A DNA stretch of 64,000 bases from Actinoplanes teichomyceticus ATCC 31121 (GTDB lineage Bacteria > Actinomycetota > Actinomycetes > Mycobacteriales > Micromonosporaceae), in the NCBI RefSeq assembly GCF_003711105.1, contig NZ_CP023865.1:3745001-3809000 (forward strand), read 5' to 3'. The position numbers and the translations under genes were made by a program. Under the pieces are notes generated by a model. It searched no databases and had not been told where the DNA came from. It worked only from the letters and a program-made list of their open reading frames with translations. This document shows, in pieces, positions 1 through 8,404 of the stretch; position 1 is the stretch's first letter; each line of letters starts with the position of its first letter.

Positions 1-704
1 GGGAGCGGGCCGCGACGCGGATCTGGGCGGTGAACCGTGCCGACGGCCGGGCGCCGCGCCGGCTCACCGCGGACACCGGCAACGCCGTCTTCTTCGGCAA
101 CCAGCACGACCTGGTGCTCGCCGGCGGCCGGGTGCACTGGGCCGCGGCACCGCGGCGCGCCGGCTCCACCGAGATCCGGTCGGTGGCGCTCACCGGTGGC
201 CCGGTCGCCGTGCGGCGCTTCACCGGCGAGTGGGCGCTGACCGCCTGGCCGTGGCTGACCAGTGCCGCGGGCGGCCCGTCCGGCCGCACGCGACTGAAGG
301 ACATGACCACCGGCCGCACCGTCGAGGTGCCCGTCTCCGCCGGTGAGCAGAGCGAGTGCAACCCCGCCTGGTGCCGCGTACTCGTCTCGGACGGCACCGG
401 CCTGGTCCGGATCGACGTGATGCGCCCGGACGGCTCGGCGCGCCGCCGCGTCGCCGGTGCGACCTCCGGCGCCGCCGTCAGCGACGTGGCGATCCTGGAC
501 CGCTTCGAGATCCTGTCCGAGACCGGCCCGCAGTCCGACCTCACCGGCACCGCGGGCCTGTCCGTCCACGACCTCGCCAGCGCCCGCACCGTGACCGTCA
601 CTCCCGCCGCGACCAGCGCCTCCGCCCGGGGCGGCATGCTGTGGTGGTCCACCGGCAGCGGCGGCGCCACCGCCTGGCACAGTCTGGACCTGCGGACCGT
701 CTGA
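1..704 (+). CDS. Hypothetical beta-propeller-like protein, C-terminal part (5' end outside window)
   Basis: The reading frame is open from the first bases of the window and stops with TGA at 702-704. A GTG at 30 exists, but residues encoded upstream of it (…RIWAV) align with the interior of the neighbouring paralogue, so the gene almost certainly starts outside the window. It is clearly homologous over its whole visible length to the convergent gene at 706-1779, sharing LxDLTTGRT, CxPxWCR, RPDGSARR, AILDRFE and the C-terminal SLDLRTV. Repeating short beta-strand-like blocks with WW and DG motifs suggest a TolB- or propeller-like fold, but no catalytic motif is visible and no function is assigned. 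The stop codon lies 1 nt from the stop of the convergent paralogue. Confidence 0.75.
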   Translation, partial: ERAATRIWAVNRADGRAPRRLTADTGNAVFFGNQHDLVLAGGRVHWAAAPRRAGSTEIRSVALTGGPVAVRRFTGEWALTAWPWLTSAAGGPSGRTRLKDMTTGRTVEVPVSAGEQSECNPAWCRVLVSDGTGLVRIDVMRPDGSARRRVAGATSGAAVSDVAILDRFEILSETGPQSDLTGTAGLSVHDLASARTVTVTPAATSASARGGMLWWSTGSGGATAWHSLDLRTV

Positions 705-731
705 CTCAGACGGTCCGCAGGTCCAGACTGT
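679..731. repeat. Perfect 26-bp inverted repeat joining two convergent gene ends
   Basis: The left arm 679-704 and right arm 706-731 are exact reverse complements around a single central base at 705. The arms are the 3' coding ends of the two convergent paralogues, both encoding SLDLRTV-stop with identical codons. The structure would form a very stable hairpin in either transcript and probably acts as a bidirectional terminator; that role is inference. Confidence 0.9.
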
Positions 732-1779
732 TGCGTACGAACGACGACTGGTCCCCGGTCGACCACCACAGCACCCCGCCGCGGTACCCGACGTTCCCCG
801 CGTCCGGGCTGACCAGCACCGTCCGCCGGGTCCTGAGGTCGTGGACCAGCAACTCCTGGTTGCCGCTCAGCTCCGACTGCGGCCCCACCCGGCCGAACAC
901 CTCGAAACGGTCCAGCACCGCGACGTCCTCGATCGCCGTCGCCACGGCACCCTCGGCCACCTTGCGGCGGGCCGAACCGTCCGGGTGGGCGAGCTCGATC
1001 CGCGCGTAGCCGTCGGCGTTGAGCGACACCATCCGGCACCACGACGGGCTGCACGCGGTGATCGCCCGCGCGGCCGACGGGGTCGCGGCGGTCCGGCCGG
1101 TGGTGAGGTCGCGCAGCGCCGTGACACCGCGCGCGGAGGTCTGCCCGTCGACCGCCCAGGGCCACGCCGACAGCGACCAGGAGCCGGCCGCCCGTTCCAC
1201 CGTGACCCGGCCACCGGTCAGCGGCACCGACCGGAACTCGGTCCGCTCGCCCGGGCCGGCCGCCACCCAGTGCACCATCGCGTCGGCGATCACCAGGTCG
1301 TACTGCGAGTCGCGCAACCGCATCGCCCCGACCTCCGCGGTGATCATCCGGGCCGGGGCGTTCCCGCGCAGGCCGGCACGCCACAACTGCTGCCGCCCGT
1401 CGACACTCTCCACCCAGACGAGCGTGTCGCCGGATCCGGTCAGGGCCGCGAACGGCGCCCGCTGCTCGGACGGCACCTTCCGCAGCTGCCGGATGCTGCC
1501 GTCGGACTGCCGCAGGATGAGGCGCAGGGTCCGGCCGTCGACGCTCTGCACCGTGCCGGCCGAGGTCCGCGCGTCCAGGAACAGGGCGGGGGAGTACTCG
1601 CTGCCGTCCGGCAGCCTCGACGGGACGCTGCCGCGCTGCGCGTCCGGCCAGGCCGTGGCGAGGGCGAGCGGTTGCGGCGCGCCGGACCGGGCGGGCGCCC
1701 CGAACAGCAGCGCCGCGCCGGCGGCCAGCGCCACACCGAGGGCGATCAGCGTACGGGGCAGACGTCCACGCTCCGGCAT
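706..1779 (-). CDS. Secreted or membrane-anchored beta-propeller-like paralogue
   Basis: This encodes 357 residues from the ATG at 1779. Longer in-frame starts to 1878 exist, but only the 1779 start places a signal-peptide-like N-terminus (MPERGRLPR, then a hydrophobic run of about 18 residues) at the beginning, so it was chosen. The mature part aligns with the truncated gene at 1-704 and shares LRDLTTGRT, CSPSWCR, HPDGSARRK, VAVLDRFE and the C-terminal SLDLRTV. Repeated strand-turn blocks suggest an extracytoplasmic propeller fold. No enzyme motif is visible. The pair looks like a tail-to-tail gene duplication. Function is unknown. Confidence 0.75.
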   Translation of the reverse strand: MPERGRLPRTLIALGVALAAGAALLFGAPARSGAPQPLALATAWPDAQRGSVPSRLPDGSEYSPALFLDARTSAGTVQSVDGRTLRLILRQSDGSIRQLRKVPSEQRAPFAALTGSGDTLVWVESVDGRQQLWRAGLRGNAPARMITAEVGAMRLRDSQYDLVIADAMVHWVAAGPGERTEFRSVPLTGGRVTVERAAGSWSLSAWPWAVDGQTSARGVTALRDLTTGRTAATPSAARAITACSPSWCRMVSLNADGYARIELAHPDGSARRKVAEGAVATAIEDVAVLDRFEVFGRVGPQSELSGNQELLVHDLRTRRTVLVSPDAGNVGYRGGVLWWSTGDQSSFVRNSLDLRTV

Positions 1780-1864
1780 GGCGCGATGGTAGCCCCGGGC
1801 CGCCGGCCGGACCCGGCGCGCCGGCCTGGTGGTGACGTCCGCTCGAAGTCGGGAGGATGCCCCC

Positions 1865-2152
1865 ATGAGCGTGACCACGAGCTACGGCCGGCCCGGGACC
1901 GGCGGACCAGGCGTAACACCGCAGCGGTATGACCAGCTGGTGGCGCAGTCCCGGGACTTGGTGCGTGAACACGGCCGCATCCGGTTCACGTCGAGGGACG
2001 ACGTTTCGGATCCCTGCACCGACCGCCGGAGCCGGGGAACCGAAGCGGTGGGGACAGCCGTCGTGGTCCGGCTGGGTGGTCCTCAGGACGAGAGCGGGCG
2101 GCAGACGGGACCGATGGCCCCGCGCCTGACATTCGTCAGCTACGCGACGTGA
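1865..2152 (+). CDS. Small hypothetical protein, possibly a decayed gene
   Basis: The ATG at 1865 is preceded at good spacing by GGGAGG (1851-1856), so translation initiation looks genuine. The first 40 or so residues (…RYDQLVAQSRDLVREHG…) look like ordinary helical protein. After RIRFT the composition becomes irregular, with no recognisable structure, ending at residue 95. The N-terminus faintly resembles from memory the DUF6192 (RacO-like) proteins, which are longer; if that is right, this is a frameshifted remnant. No function is assigned. Confidence 0.4.
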   Translation: MSVTTSYGRPGTGGPGVTPQRYDQLVAQSRDLVREHGRIRFTSRDDVSDPCTDRRSRGTEAVGTAVVVRLGGPQDESGRQTGPMAPRLTFVSYAT

Positions 2153-2351
2153 CGGTGGGCGGGTCCGCCGACATCCGGCTCTGCCGATGTGAGAATGCCG
2201 GGGAACGTCCGTTTACGGCATCATGAGCGGGGTGACCGGGCAGGATCTCCAGTTCCACCCTGATGGTCCCGACGCCATGACCTGGCCGCAGGGTGGCACG
2301 CCACCCAGTGCGCGGGGCAGCCGTCCTCCGGAGAGCGAGTGAGGGGTTTCC
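2153..2351. other. Intergenic region upstream of secA2
   Basis: These 200 bases hold only a possible 39-codon reading frame (2223-2342) and the GAGGGG ribosome-binding site at 2341-2346 for the TTG start at 2352. No convincing promoter was recognised. Confidence 0.5.
2223..2342 (+). CDS. Possible 39-residue leader peptide before secA2
   Basis: ATG at 2223 opens a 39-codon frame (MSGVTGQDLQFHPDG…) ending in TGA at 2340-2342, which overlaps the ribosome-binding site of the next gene. No strong Shine-Dalgarno precedes it and the peptide is not recognised. Translational coupling to the downstream gene is possible, but the frame may be fortuitous. Confidence 0.22.
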   Translation: MSGVTGQDLQFHPDGPDAMTWPQGGTPPSARGSRPPESE

Positions 2352-4667
2352 TTGGCACTTCCCGCGTGGTGGGAGTCCTGTCGCCGGTGGGTCCTGCGAC
2401 CACCCGGCACCACCGTCCGGCTCCGCCCCCTGCAGGAGAGGGTGCAGCGGGCCGCGCAGCGCGAGGGCCAGCTGGAGCGGCTCGACGACGTCGCGCTGAG
2501 CGCACTCTGCCGGCAGAGCCGCGCCGATCGCGACGGGGTGGAGTTCGCCGCGGCCGCCCGGGAATCAGCCCGCCGGGCACTCGGTCTGCGGCCCTACGAC
2601 GAGCAGCTGACCGGCGCCCTGGCGCTCGCCCAGGGGCGCATCGTGCAGATGGCCACCGGCGAGGGCAAGACGTTGACGGCCGCGATCGCCGCCGCCGCGC
2701 TCAGCGCTGACGGGCCGGTCCACGTGCTGACCGTGAACGACTACCTGGCCGGTCGGGACGCCCAGTGGATGCGCCCGCTGTACGAGCGGCTCGGCGTCTC
2801 CGTGGGATGGATCACCGAACTGTCGACACAGGAGGCCCGCCGGGAAGCGTACGCCTGCGACGTCACCTACGTGTCGGTCACCGAGGCCGGTTTCGACTTC
2901 CTCCGCGACGGGCTCTGCACCGACCTGGCGGAACGGGTCCAGCAACCGCTGGGCGCCGTGATCGTCGACGAGGCCGACTCCATCCTGGTCGACGAAGCGC
3001 GTGTCCCGCTGGTCCTCGCCGGCTCCACCCTCACCGGCCAGGACCTGGCGCAGAGCATGGCCGAGCTGGTCCGCCGGCTCCGCCGCGACGAACACTACGT
3101 GCTGGCCGACGAGGGCCGGGCAGCTCACCTGACGCCCGAGGGCACCGCCCTGATCGAGCGAGCACGCGGCGGCATCCACCTCTACGCGGCGGAGAACATC
3201 GACGTACTCACCGCGGTGAACCTGGCGCTGCACGCCAAGGCGCTACTGACGCGTGACGTGGATTACATCGTCAGAGACGGTGGTGTCCAGCTGGTCGACA
3301 GCTTCCGCGGCCGGGTGGCCCAGCGCCGCCGGTGGCCGGACGGCCTGCAAGCGGCGGTCGAGGCCAAGGAGAGCCTGAAGCGCACCGGCGGCGGCGCCAT
3401 CCTCGCGACCATCACCCTGCAGGCCTTCATCAACCAGTACTCCCGAGTGGCCGGCATGACCGGGACCGCGCTGCCGGTGGGCGACCAGCTGCTCGAGTTC
3501 TACGGCCTGGAGATCGTCGTCCTGCCGCCGCACCGGCCCTGCATCCGCGAGGACGAGCCGGACCGGGTGTACGCAACCTCGGAGCAGCGCGACGCCGCAG
3601 TGGTCGCCCAGGTGGCCACCACACACGCGACCGGCCGGCCGGTGCTACTGGCCACACCCAGCGTCGCCGAGTCGGAAGCGCTGGGCACCCGGCTGCGCGA
3701 CGCCGGCATCGACTGCACGGTTCTCAACGCCAAGAACGACGCGATGGAGGCAGCCGTCGTCGCCGAAGCCGGCACCCTCGGCGCGGTCATCGTCTCCACG
3801 CAGATGACCGGCCGCGGCGTGGACATCCGGCTCGGCGGCAGCGACCAGCACGACCACGCCAGGATCACCGCGACCGGCGGGCTGTACGTGATCGGCGTCG
3901 GACGCCACGACAGCGGCCGGGTCGACGATCAGATCAGGGGCCGCTCCGGCAGGCAGGGCGACCCCGGTGGCTCGGTGTTCTTCGTCAGCATGCAGGACGA
4001 CCTGATCACCCGGTTCGCGCCGGAGAAACTGCCGCGCCTGCAGCCGGCGCCCGACGGCCGCCTCGCTCAGCCGGCCGCGCTGCGGGTCGTCGCGGACGCC
4101 CAGCGCATCGCCGAGCAGGTCAACCTGGAGATCCACCGCAACACCTGGCGTTACCACCACCTGCTGGAGCAGCACCGGACGACCGTGGCGCAGCTGCGCG
4201 AGGACCTGCTGACCAGCGACCGAGCCGACCGGATGACGGCGCGGCACCGCCCGGCCGACCATGCCCGGCTGGTGCAGGCGCACGGCCGGGACCGTGTCGC
4301 CCGGGCGGCGCAGGCCATCGTCCTCCACCACCTCGACATGGCCTGGGCCGACCACCTGCGCGACATGGGAGAGCTCCGCGAGAGCATCCACCTGCACGCC
4401 TTCGCGAACCTCGATCCGCTGGACGAGTACCACCGGGCGGCGATCCCGGCCTTCCGGCAGCTGATCCCCGCCGTGGAGCAGCGCTCGGCGGAGACCCTCG
4501 CCGGCCTCGACCTGTCCGACCCGGACTGGGCACCCTCGGACCTGGGCCTTGAGCGCCCCAGCGCGACATGGACCTACGTCGTCGACGACAGCCCGTTCGG
4601 GGTCGACATGGAACGCTTCTTCGCCGGCGTGATCGGATTGCTCCGAGCGGGATGGCAGGCGGTGTGA
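2352..4667 (+). CDS. secA2: Accessory preprotein translocase ATPase, SecA2 type
   Basis: This 771-residue SecA-family DEAD motor couples ATP hydrolysis to export of a subset of proteins through SecYEG. Nucleotide-binding fold 1 carries the Walker A ATGEGKT (101-107), TVNDYLA (127-133) and DEAD (206-209). The preprotein cross-linking region follows, then fold 2 with MTGRGVDIRLGG and IRGRSGRQGDPGGS. It is shorter than housekeeping SecA (about 900 residues or more), lacks the C-terminal cysteine zinc tail, and has the substituted YVSVTEAGFDFLRD block (YGTNNEFGFDYLRD in SecA1), all pointing to SecA2. The TTG start follows GAGGGG at 6-nt spacing. It stands alone, with no SecY2 or secreted substrate beside it. 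The IS element begins about 100 bp downstream. Confidence 0.88.
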   Translation: MALPAWWESCRRWVLRPPGTTVRLRPLQERVQRAAQREGQLERLDDVALSALCRQSRADRDGVEFAAAARESARRALGLRPYDEQLTGALALAQGRIVQMATGEGKTLTAAIAAAALSADGPVHVLTVNDYLAGRDAQWMRPLYERLGVSVGWITELSTQEARREAYACDVTYVSVTEAGFDFLRDGLCTDLAERVQQPLGAVIVDEADSILVDEARVPLVLAGSTLTGQDLAQSMAELVRRLRRDEHYVLADEGRAAHLTPEGTALIERARGGIHLYAAENIDVLTAVNLALHAKALLTRDVDYIVRDGGVQLVDSFRGRVAQRRRWPDGLQAAVEAKESLKRTGGGAILATITLQAFINQYSRVAGMTGTALPVGDQLLEFYGLEIVVLPPHRPCIREDEPDRVYATSEQRDAAVVAQVATTHATGRPVLLATPSVAESEALGTRLRDAGIDCTVLNAKNDAMEAAVVAEAGTLGAVIVSTQMTGRGVDIRLGGSDQHDHARITATGGLYVIGVGRHDSGRVDDQIRGRSGRQGDPGGSVFFVSMQDDLITRFAPEKLPRLQPAPDGRLAQPAALRVVADAQRIAEQVNLEIHRNTWRYHHLLEQHRTTVAQLREDLLTSDRADRMTARHRPADHARLVQAHGRDRVARAAQAIVLHHLDMAWADHLRDMGELRESIHLHAFANLDPLDEYHRAAIPAFRQLIPAVEQRSAETLAGLDLSDPDWAPSDLGLERPSATWTYVVDDSPFGVDMERFFAGVIGLLRAGWQAV

Positions 4668-4763
4668 AGTCGGCTCACGCCGCGATCCGGACGTCGACCC
4701 GTTCTCCTGGTGACCGGGAGTAGGTGGAGGAGCGGAATCACGGCGGTTCCTGCCGGGGTCCTA

Positions 4764-5798
4764 GGCCGCGTTTCGTAAAGGTCATCAGAGCCATTGGTTG
4801 ATGACGGCGATGGTGACGGTGGCTTCGAAGCGGACGGCAAGCTTGTCGTACCGGGTGGCCATCGCCCGGTTCTGTTTGAGCTGGTTGATGCCGCATTCCA
4901 CGGCGTGACGCTGCCGGTACACGACCGGGTCGAACGCCGGAGGACGCCCGCCCTTGGAGCCTTTGGCCTTGCGGTAGGCGTCCTGGTCGGCCTTGCTCGG
5001 GATGCACACCCTGATCCTGCGGCGGCGGGCGTACCCGCGATTGCCCCGGCTGGTGTACGCCTTGTCCGCCAGGACCAGATCCGGCCGGGTACGGGGCCGG
5101 CCACCACCGACCCGATAGACCTTGATGCGTTCCAGGACCTTGATGAACTGCGGACTGTCACCCCGCTGACCAGCGGTGATCACCGTCGACAGCGTCTTAC
5201 GACCCTGCTCACAGGCCAGATGGGTCTTGGTGGTGAACCCGCCCCGGGACCTGCCCAGAGCATGATCGCCGGGTTCGGCGAACACCCCACCCGGCGGTTC
5301 CTTCTGCAGGTCACCATCACGACGGGCACCCGCGGCATGCTGATGGGCACGGCTGATCGTGGAATCGACGCTCACCGCCCACTCGATGTCACCGGCGGCG
5401 TCGGCCCGGGTCTGGAGCCGGGCCAGGATCTTCGCCCACGTCCCGTCGCGCTGCCAGCGCCGGAACCAGCGATACAACGTCTGCCAGGGTGCGTACACCT
5501 CGGGCACGTCCCGCCACGGTGTTCCCGCCCGGACCCGCCACCGGATCCCATCGATGATCTGCCGTTTCGTCCATCGCGGCGGACGGCCTCGCCGTGGCTC
5601 CGCAGGCAGCGCAGGTTCCAGCACCGCCCACTGAACGTCGGTGAGATCGTGTCGCCTCGCTGCCGCTACCCTGGGCACGAGGTCTCCGGTGGTTCAGGTT
5701 TGCTTGGTCGCTAACCCGTTTACCGGAGACCTCACTTCGTATCGACAACCGCCACGCCGGGACACGTCACACCTCGCCCGCACTTACGAAACGCGGCC
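4764..5798 (-). mobile_element. IS5-family (IS427-group-like) insertion sequence, complete
   Basis: The element is 1,035 bp, bounded by perfect 15-bp terminal inverted repeats (4764-4778 and 5784-5798, GGCCGCGTTTCGTAA) and flanked on both sides by TA (4762-4763 and 5799-5800), giving the CTAG target expected for this group. It carries one intact transposase gene. It sits in the stop codon of livM: the TAG stop uses the duplicated TA plus a G that is the same with or without the insertion, so livM is not changed. Confidence 0.92.
4785..5678 (-). CDS. IS5-family DDE transposase
   Basis: This 297-residue transposase starts at GTG 5678. An N-terminal region typical of the DUF4096 type ([39 protein letters not shown]) is followed by the catalytic core. 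The first Asp is in VSVDST, the second in VLADKAY, and the Glu in [14 protein letters not shown]. The frame is uninterrupted, with no programmed frameshift needed, and both terminal repeats are intact, so the element may be active. Length and motif order match the IS427 group. It lies wholly inside the 1,035-bp element and reads leftward, toward secA2. Confidence 0.93.
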   Translation of the reverse strand: MPRVAAARRHDLTDVQWAVLEPALPAEPRRGRPPRWTKRQIIDGIRWRVRAGTPWRDVPEVYAPWQTLYRWFRRWQRDGTWAKILARLQTRADAAGDIEWAVSVDSTISRAHQHAAGARRDGDLQKEPPGGVFAEPGDHALGRSRGGFTTKTHLACEQGRKTLSTVITAGQRGDSPQFIKVLERIKVYRVGGGRPRTRPDLVLADKAYTSRGNRGYARRRRIRVCIPSKADQDAYRKAKGSKGGRPPAFDPVVYRQRHAVECGINQLKQNRAMATRYDKLAVRFEATVTIAVINQWL

Positions 5799-6826
5799 TA
5801 GCCGGAGGTCGGAGCCGGCCGTCTGCCGGTCAGGCTGCGGCGCAGCGGCTGCCGGCGGGCACCGGTCAGGCCGCCCGGCGCGAAGTAGACGACCACGATG
5901 AACAGGGTGCCGAGGACGAACAGCGGCTCGCCGAACGGGCCGGGCAGGCTGCCGCCGAGACGGGCCAGCCGCTGGTCGAGATAGGCGTAGAGGATGCCGC
6001 CGAGCACCGCGCCCCACCGGGTGCCGGCCCCACCGAGCACCGCCATCACGATCAGCGACAGGGTCAGCTCGGAGGACGCCACGTGCGGCGACACCCCGCC
6101 GACCACCAGGGCGTAGGCGACCCCGCCGAGCGCGGCCAGGGCGCCGGCGACGACGAAGGCCAGCAACTTCAGCCGGTACGGCGACAGGCCGAGCACGGCG
6201 ATGCGGCGCTCGTCGTCGCGCAGGCCGATCAGGGTACGCCCCAGCGGCGCCCGGTCGATGGTGTGCACGACCAGGGCGACCACGGTGAGGAAGGCCAGCG
6301 CCAGCCAGTACAGGTTCACCGTGTTCAGCACACCGACCAGCGCGTCCGGCAGCCCCGCCGTCCGCATCGGCAGGCCCTCCTCCCCACCGGTGAGCCCACC
6401 CGGATCCCGGTTGACCGCGATGTGACCGACCTGCGCGAAGGCGAGGGTGACCATGGAGAAGGCGATGCCCGAGGTACGCAGGGCGACCGAGCCGAGCAGC
6501 GCGGCCAGCACCGCCGAGGCGAGCACGGTGATCAGCGCGGCGCTCCACAGTGCCCAGCCGTAGTGACTGACCAGGATGTCGACGCCGTACGCGCCGGCCG
6601 CGATGTGCAGCGCGTGGCCGAAGGAGAGCAGCCCGGCCCGGCCGAACAGCAGGTCGTAGCTGAGGGCCAGGCCACCGAAGACCAGGCAGACGGCCAGCAT
6701 CTGCAGGGTGCCCGGCGAGTTCAGCGGGCCCTCGAACAGCCCCGGCACCGCGATCGTCGACCAGGGCAGCGCCACGGCCACGATCAGCGCCAGGACCGGC
6801 GCGAGCTGCCCCGTCCGTACCCTCAT
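5798..6826 (-). CDS. livM: Liv-type ABC importer permease, LivM family
   Basis: This 342-residue inner-membrane permease starts at ATG 6826, overlapping the livH stop by 4 bp (ATGA). Multiple hydrophobic segments and the family signatures SYDLLFGRAGLLSFGHA, GLTGGEEGLP and AVLGGAGTRWGAVLGG identify the LivM/BPD_transp_2 family. With LivH, LivG, LivF and LivK it forms a complete HAAT-type importer. HAAT systems classically carry branched-chain amino acids, but many move other small acids and amides. Here the PHB-degradation neighbours suggest 3-hydroxybutyrate or its oligomers as cargo (inference). Its TAG stop is composed of IS-flanking target bases. Confidence 0.9.
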   Translation of the reverse strand: MRVRTGQLAPVLALIVAVALPWSTIAVPGLFEGPLNSPGTLQMLAVCLVFGGLALSYDLLFGRAGLLSFGHALHIAAGAYGVDILVSHYGWALWSAALITVLASAVLAALLGSVALRTSGIAFSMVTLAFAQVGHIAVNRDPGGLTGGEEGLPMRTAGLPDALVGVLNTVNLYWLALAFLTVVALVVHTIDRAPLGRTLIGLRDDERRIAVLGLSPYRLKLLAFVVAGALAALGGVAYALVVGGVSPHVASSELTLSLIVMAVLGGAGTRWGAVLGGILYAYLDQRLARLGGSLPGPFGEPLFVLGTLFIVVVYFAPGGLTGARRQPLRRSLTGRRPAPTSG

Positions 6827-7689
6827 GCGGTTGCCACCTTCCCGGCGATGCCGGTGGGGCGCAGCAGCAGCACGACGGCGAGCAACGCCACCACGCTGAC
6901 GTCGCCGGCCCCGGCCGCGCCGTAGTAGTTCACGAACTGCTGGAGCAGGCCGACCGCGACCGCGGCGACGGCCGACCCGGTCACCGAGCCGAGGCCGCCG
7001 ATCACCACGACGATGAAGGCGAAGATCAGCAGGGAGGCGCCCTGACCGGGCGAGATCGAGCTGAAGTACATGCCGCCGAGGATTCCGGCGAGCCCGGCGA
7101 GCGCCCCGCCGATCGCGAAGACCAGCGTGAACGCGTTGCGTACGTCGATGCCGAGCGCGCTGACCATGGCCCGGTTCTCCACCCCGGCCCGGATCACCAG
7201 GCCGTACCGGGTGAAGCGCAGGAAGGCCAGCAGCGCCACCAGCACCAGGGCCGCCGCGCCGATCAGCAGGTAGCGGTCGATCGGCACCTGGGCGCCGAGC
7301 ACGTCGGTGACCTCGGTGGCCCAGTCCGGCCGGGGGAACACCCGGGCGTCGGCGCCCCAGATCGACTGGAGCAGCGCGACACCGGCCAGCGACAGCCCGA
7401 CGGTGACCAGCACCTGCTCGGTGTGCCGGGTGTAGAGCGGCCGGATCAGCGCCACCTCGACCAGCGCGCCGGTCGCGGCGGCCGCGGCCACCCCGAGCAG
7501 GACGGCCGTCGCCAGGCCGGTCCGCGGCGCGGCCCACCAGGTGAGGTACGCGCCGACGGCCAGGAACAGGCCGTGCGCGAAGTTGAGCACCCCGGCCAGG
7601 CCGAACACGAGTGACAGGCCGGAGGCGATGAGGAAGTACAGCGCCGCCAGGCCGAGCCCGGTCAGCGTCAGCAGGACCACGGTGGACAC
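6823..7689 (-). CDS. livH: Liv-type ABC importer permease, LivH family
   Basis: This 288-residue membrane permease starts at GTG 7689. It has the LivH signatures LIASGLSLVFGLAGVLNFAHG near the N-terminus and VVIGGLGSVTGSAVAA near the C-terminus, with about eight hydrophobic segments. It pairs with LivM to form the translocation pore. The GTG start lies 1 nt from the livF stop and the gene's own stop overlaps livM, so the transporter genes are translationally coupled. Transcription runs livK-livG-livF-livH-livM, away from the divergent bdh operon. Confidence 0.9.
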   Translation of the reverse strand: MSTVVLLTLTGLGLAALYFLIASGLSLVFGLAGVLNFAHGLFLAVGAYLTWWAAPRTGLATAVLLGVAAAAATGALVEVALIRPLYTRHTEQVLVTVGLSLAGVALLQSIWGADARVFPRPDWATEVTDVLGAQVPIDRYLLIGAAALVLVALLAFLRFTRYGLVIRAGVENRAMVSALGIDVRNAFTLVFAIGGALAGLAGILGGMYFSSISPGQGASLLIFAFIVVVIGGLGSVTGSAVAAVAVGLLQQFVNYYGAAGAGDVSVVALLAVVLLLRPTGIAGKVATA

Positions 7690-7690
7690 G

Positions 7691-8404
7691 TCAGCGCCTC
7701 CCGGCGGTGGTTCCGACGCCGAGCAACGACCGGGTGGCCTCGGCGTCGCCGAGCAGGTCGCCGGCGTGGCCCTGCCACGCGACCCGGCCGGCTTCGATCA
7801 CCACGGCGTCGCTGGCGAGCCTGCGGACGACTGCCAGGTTCTGTTCGACCAACAGCACCGGTACGCGCTCCGCGACCCGAGCCAGCACGGCGGCGACCGC
7901 GGTCACCACGGCCGGCGCGAGTCCCTTGGTGGGTTCGTCGACCAGCAGCAGCCGGTTGGGGTTGAGCAGCACCCGGGCGACGGCGACCATCTGCTGCTGT
8001 CCGCCGGAGAGCGTGCCCGCGCGCTGGCCGGCCCGGGTCTTCAGCTCCGGGAACAGTTCGTGCACGAGCGCGTAGTCCGGGTTCGGCACGCGTTCGGCCA
8101 GGCGCAGGTTCTCCGCCACGGTCAGGCCGGCGAAGACACACCGGTCCTCCGGCACGTACGCCAGCCCGGCGCGGACCAGCCGATGGGTGGGGCGGCCGAG
8201 TACCGGCTCGCCACCGAACTCGACGGTTCCGCGGGCCGGCACCTCACCGAGGACGGCGCGCAGTGTCGTGGTCTTGCCGACCCCGTTGCGCCCGAGAAGC
8301 GCGGTGACGCCCGCGCCCGGCACGTCGAAGGTGACGCCCTGCAGGATGTGCGATCCGCCGAGGCGCACCGACAGCCCGGCGACGCGCAGGATCGGGTCGC
8401 TCAC
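7691..8404 (-). CDS. livF: Liv-type ABC importer ATPase, LivF family
   Basis: This 237-residue ATPase starts at GTG 8404, overlapping the livG stop by 4 bp (GTGA). Walker A is GRNGVGKTT, the signature LSGGQQQMVAVARVL, Walker B RLLLVDEPTKGLAP, and the H-loop region carries LVEQN, the Gln-Asn variant usual in LivF. It energises import together with LivG. Length and motifs are normal for the family. Confidence 0.92.
   Translation of the reverse strand: MSDPILRVAGLSVRLGGSHILQGVTFDVPGAGVTALLGRNGVGKTTTLRAVLGEVPARGTVEFGGEPVLGRPTHRLVRAGLAYVPEDRCVFAGLTVAENLRLAERVPNPDYALVHELFPELKTRAGQRAGTLSGGQQQMVAVARVLLNPNRLLLVDEPTKGLAPAVVTAVAAVLARVAERVPVLLVEQNLAVVRRLASDAVVIEAGRVAWQGHAGDLLGDAEATRSLLGVGTTAGRR

Noticed and set aside
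4574..5161. A second minus-strand gene overlapping the transposase
   Set aside because: It is a shifted-frame translation of the transposase gene and the secA2 3' end with no recognisable protein features.
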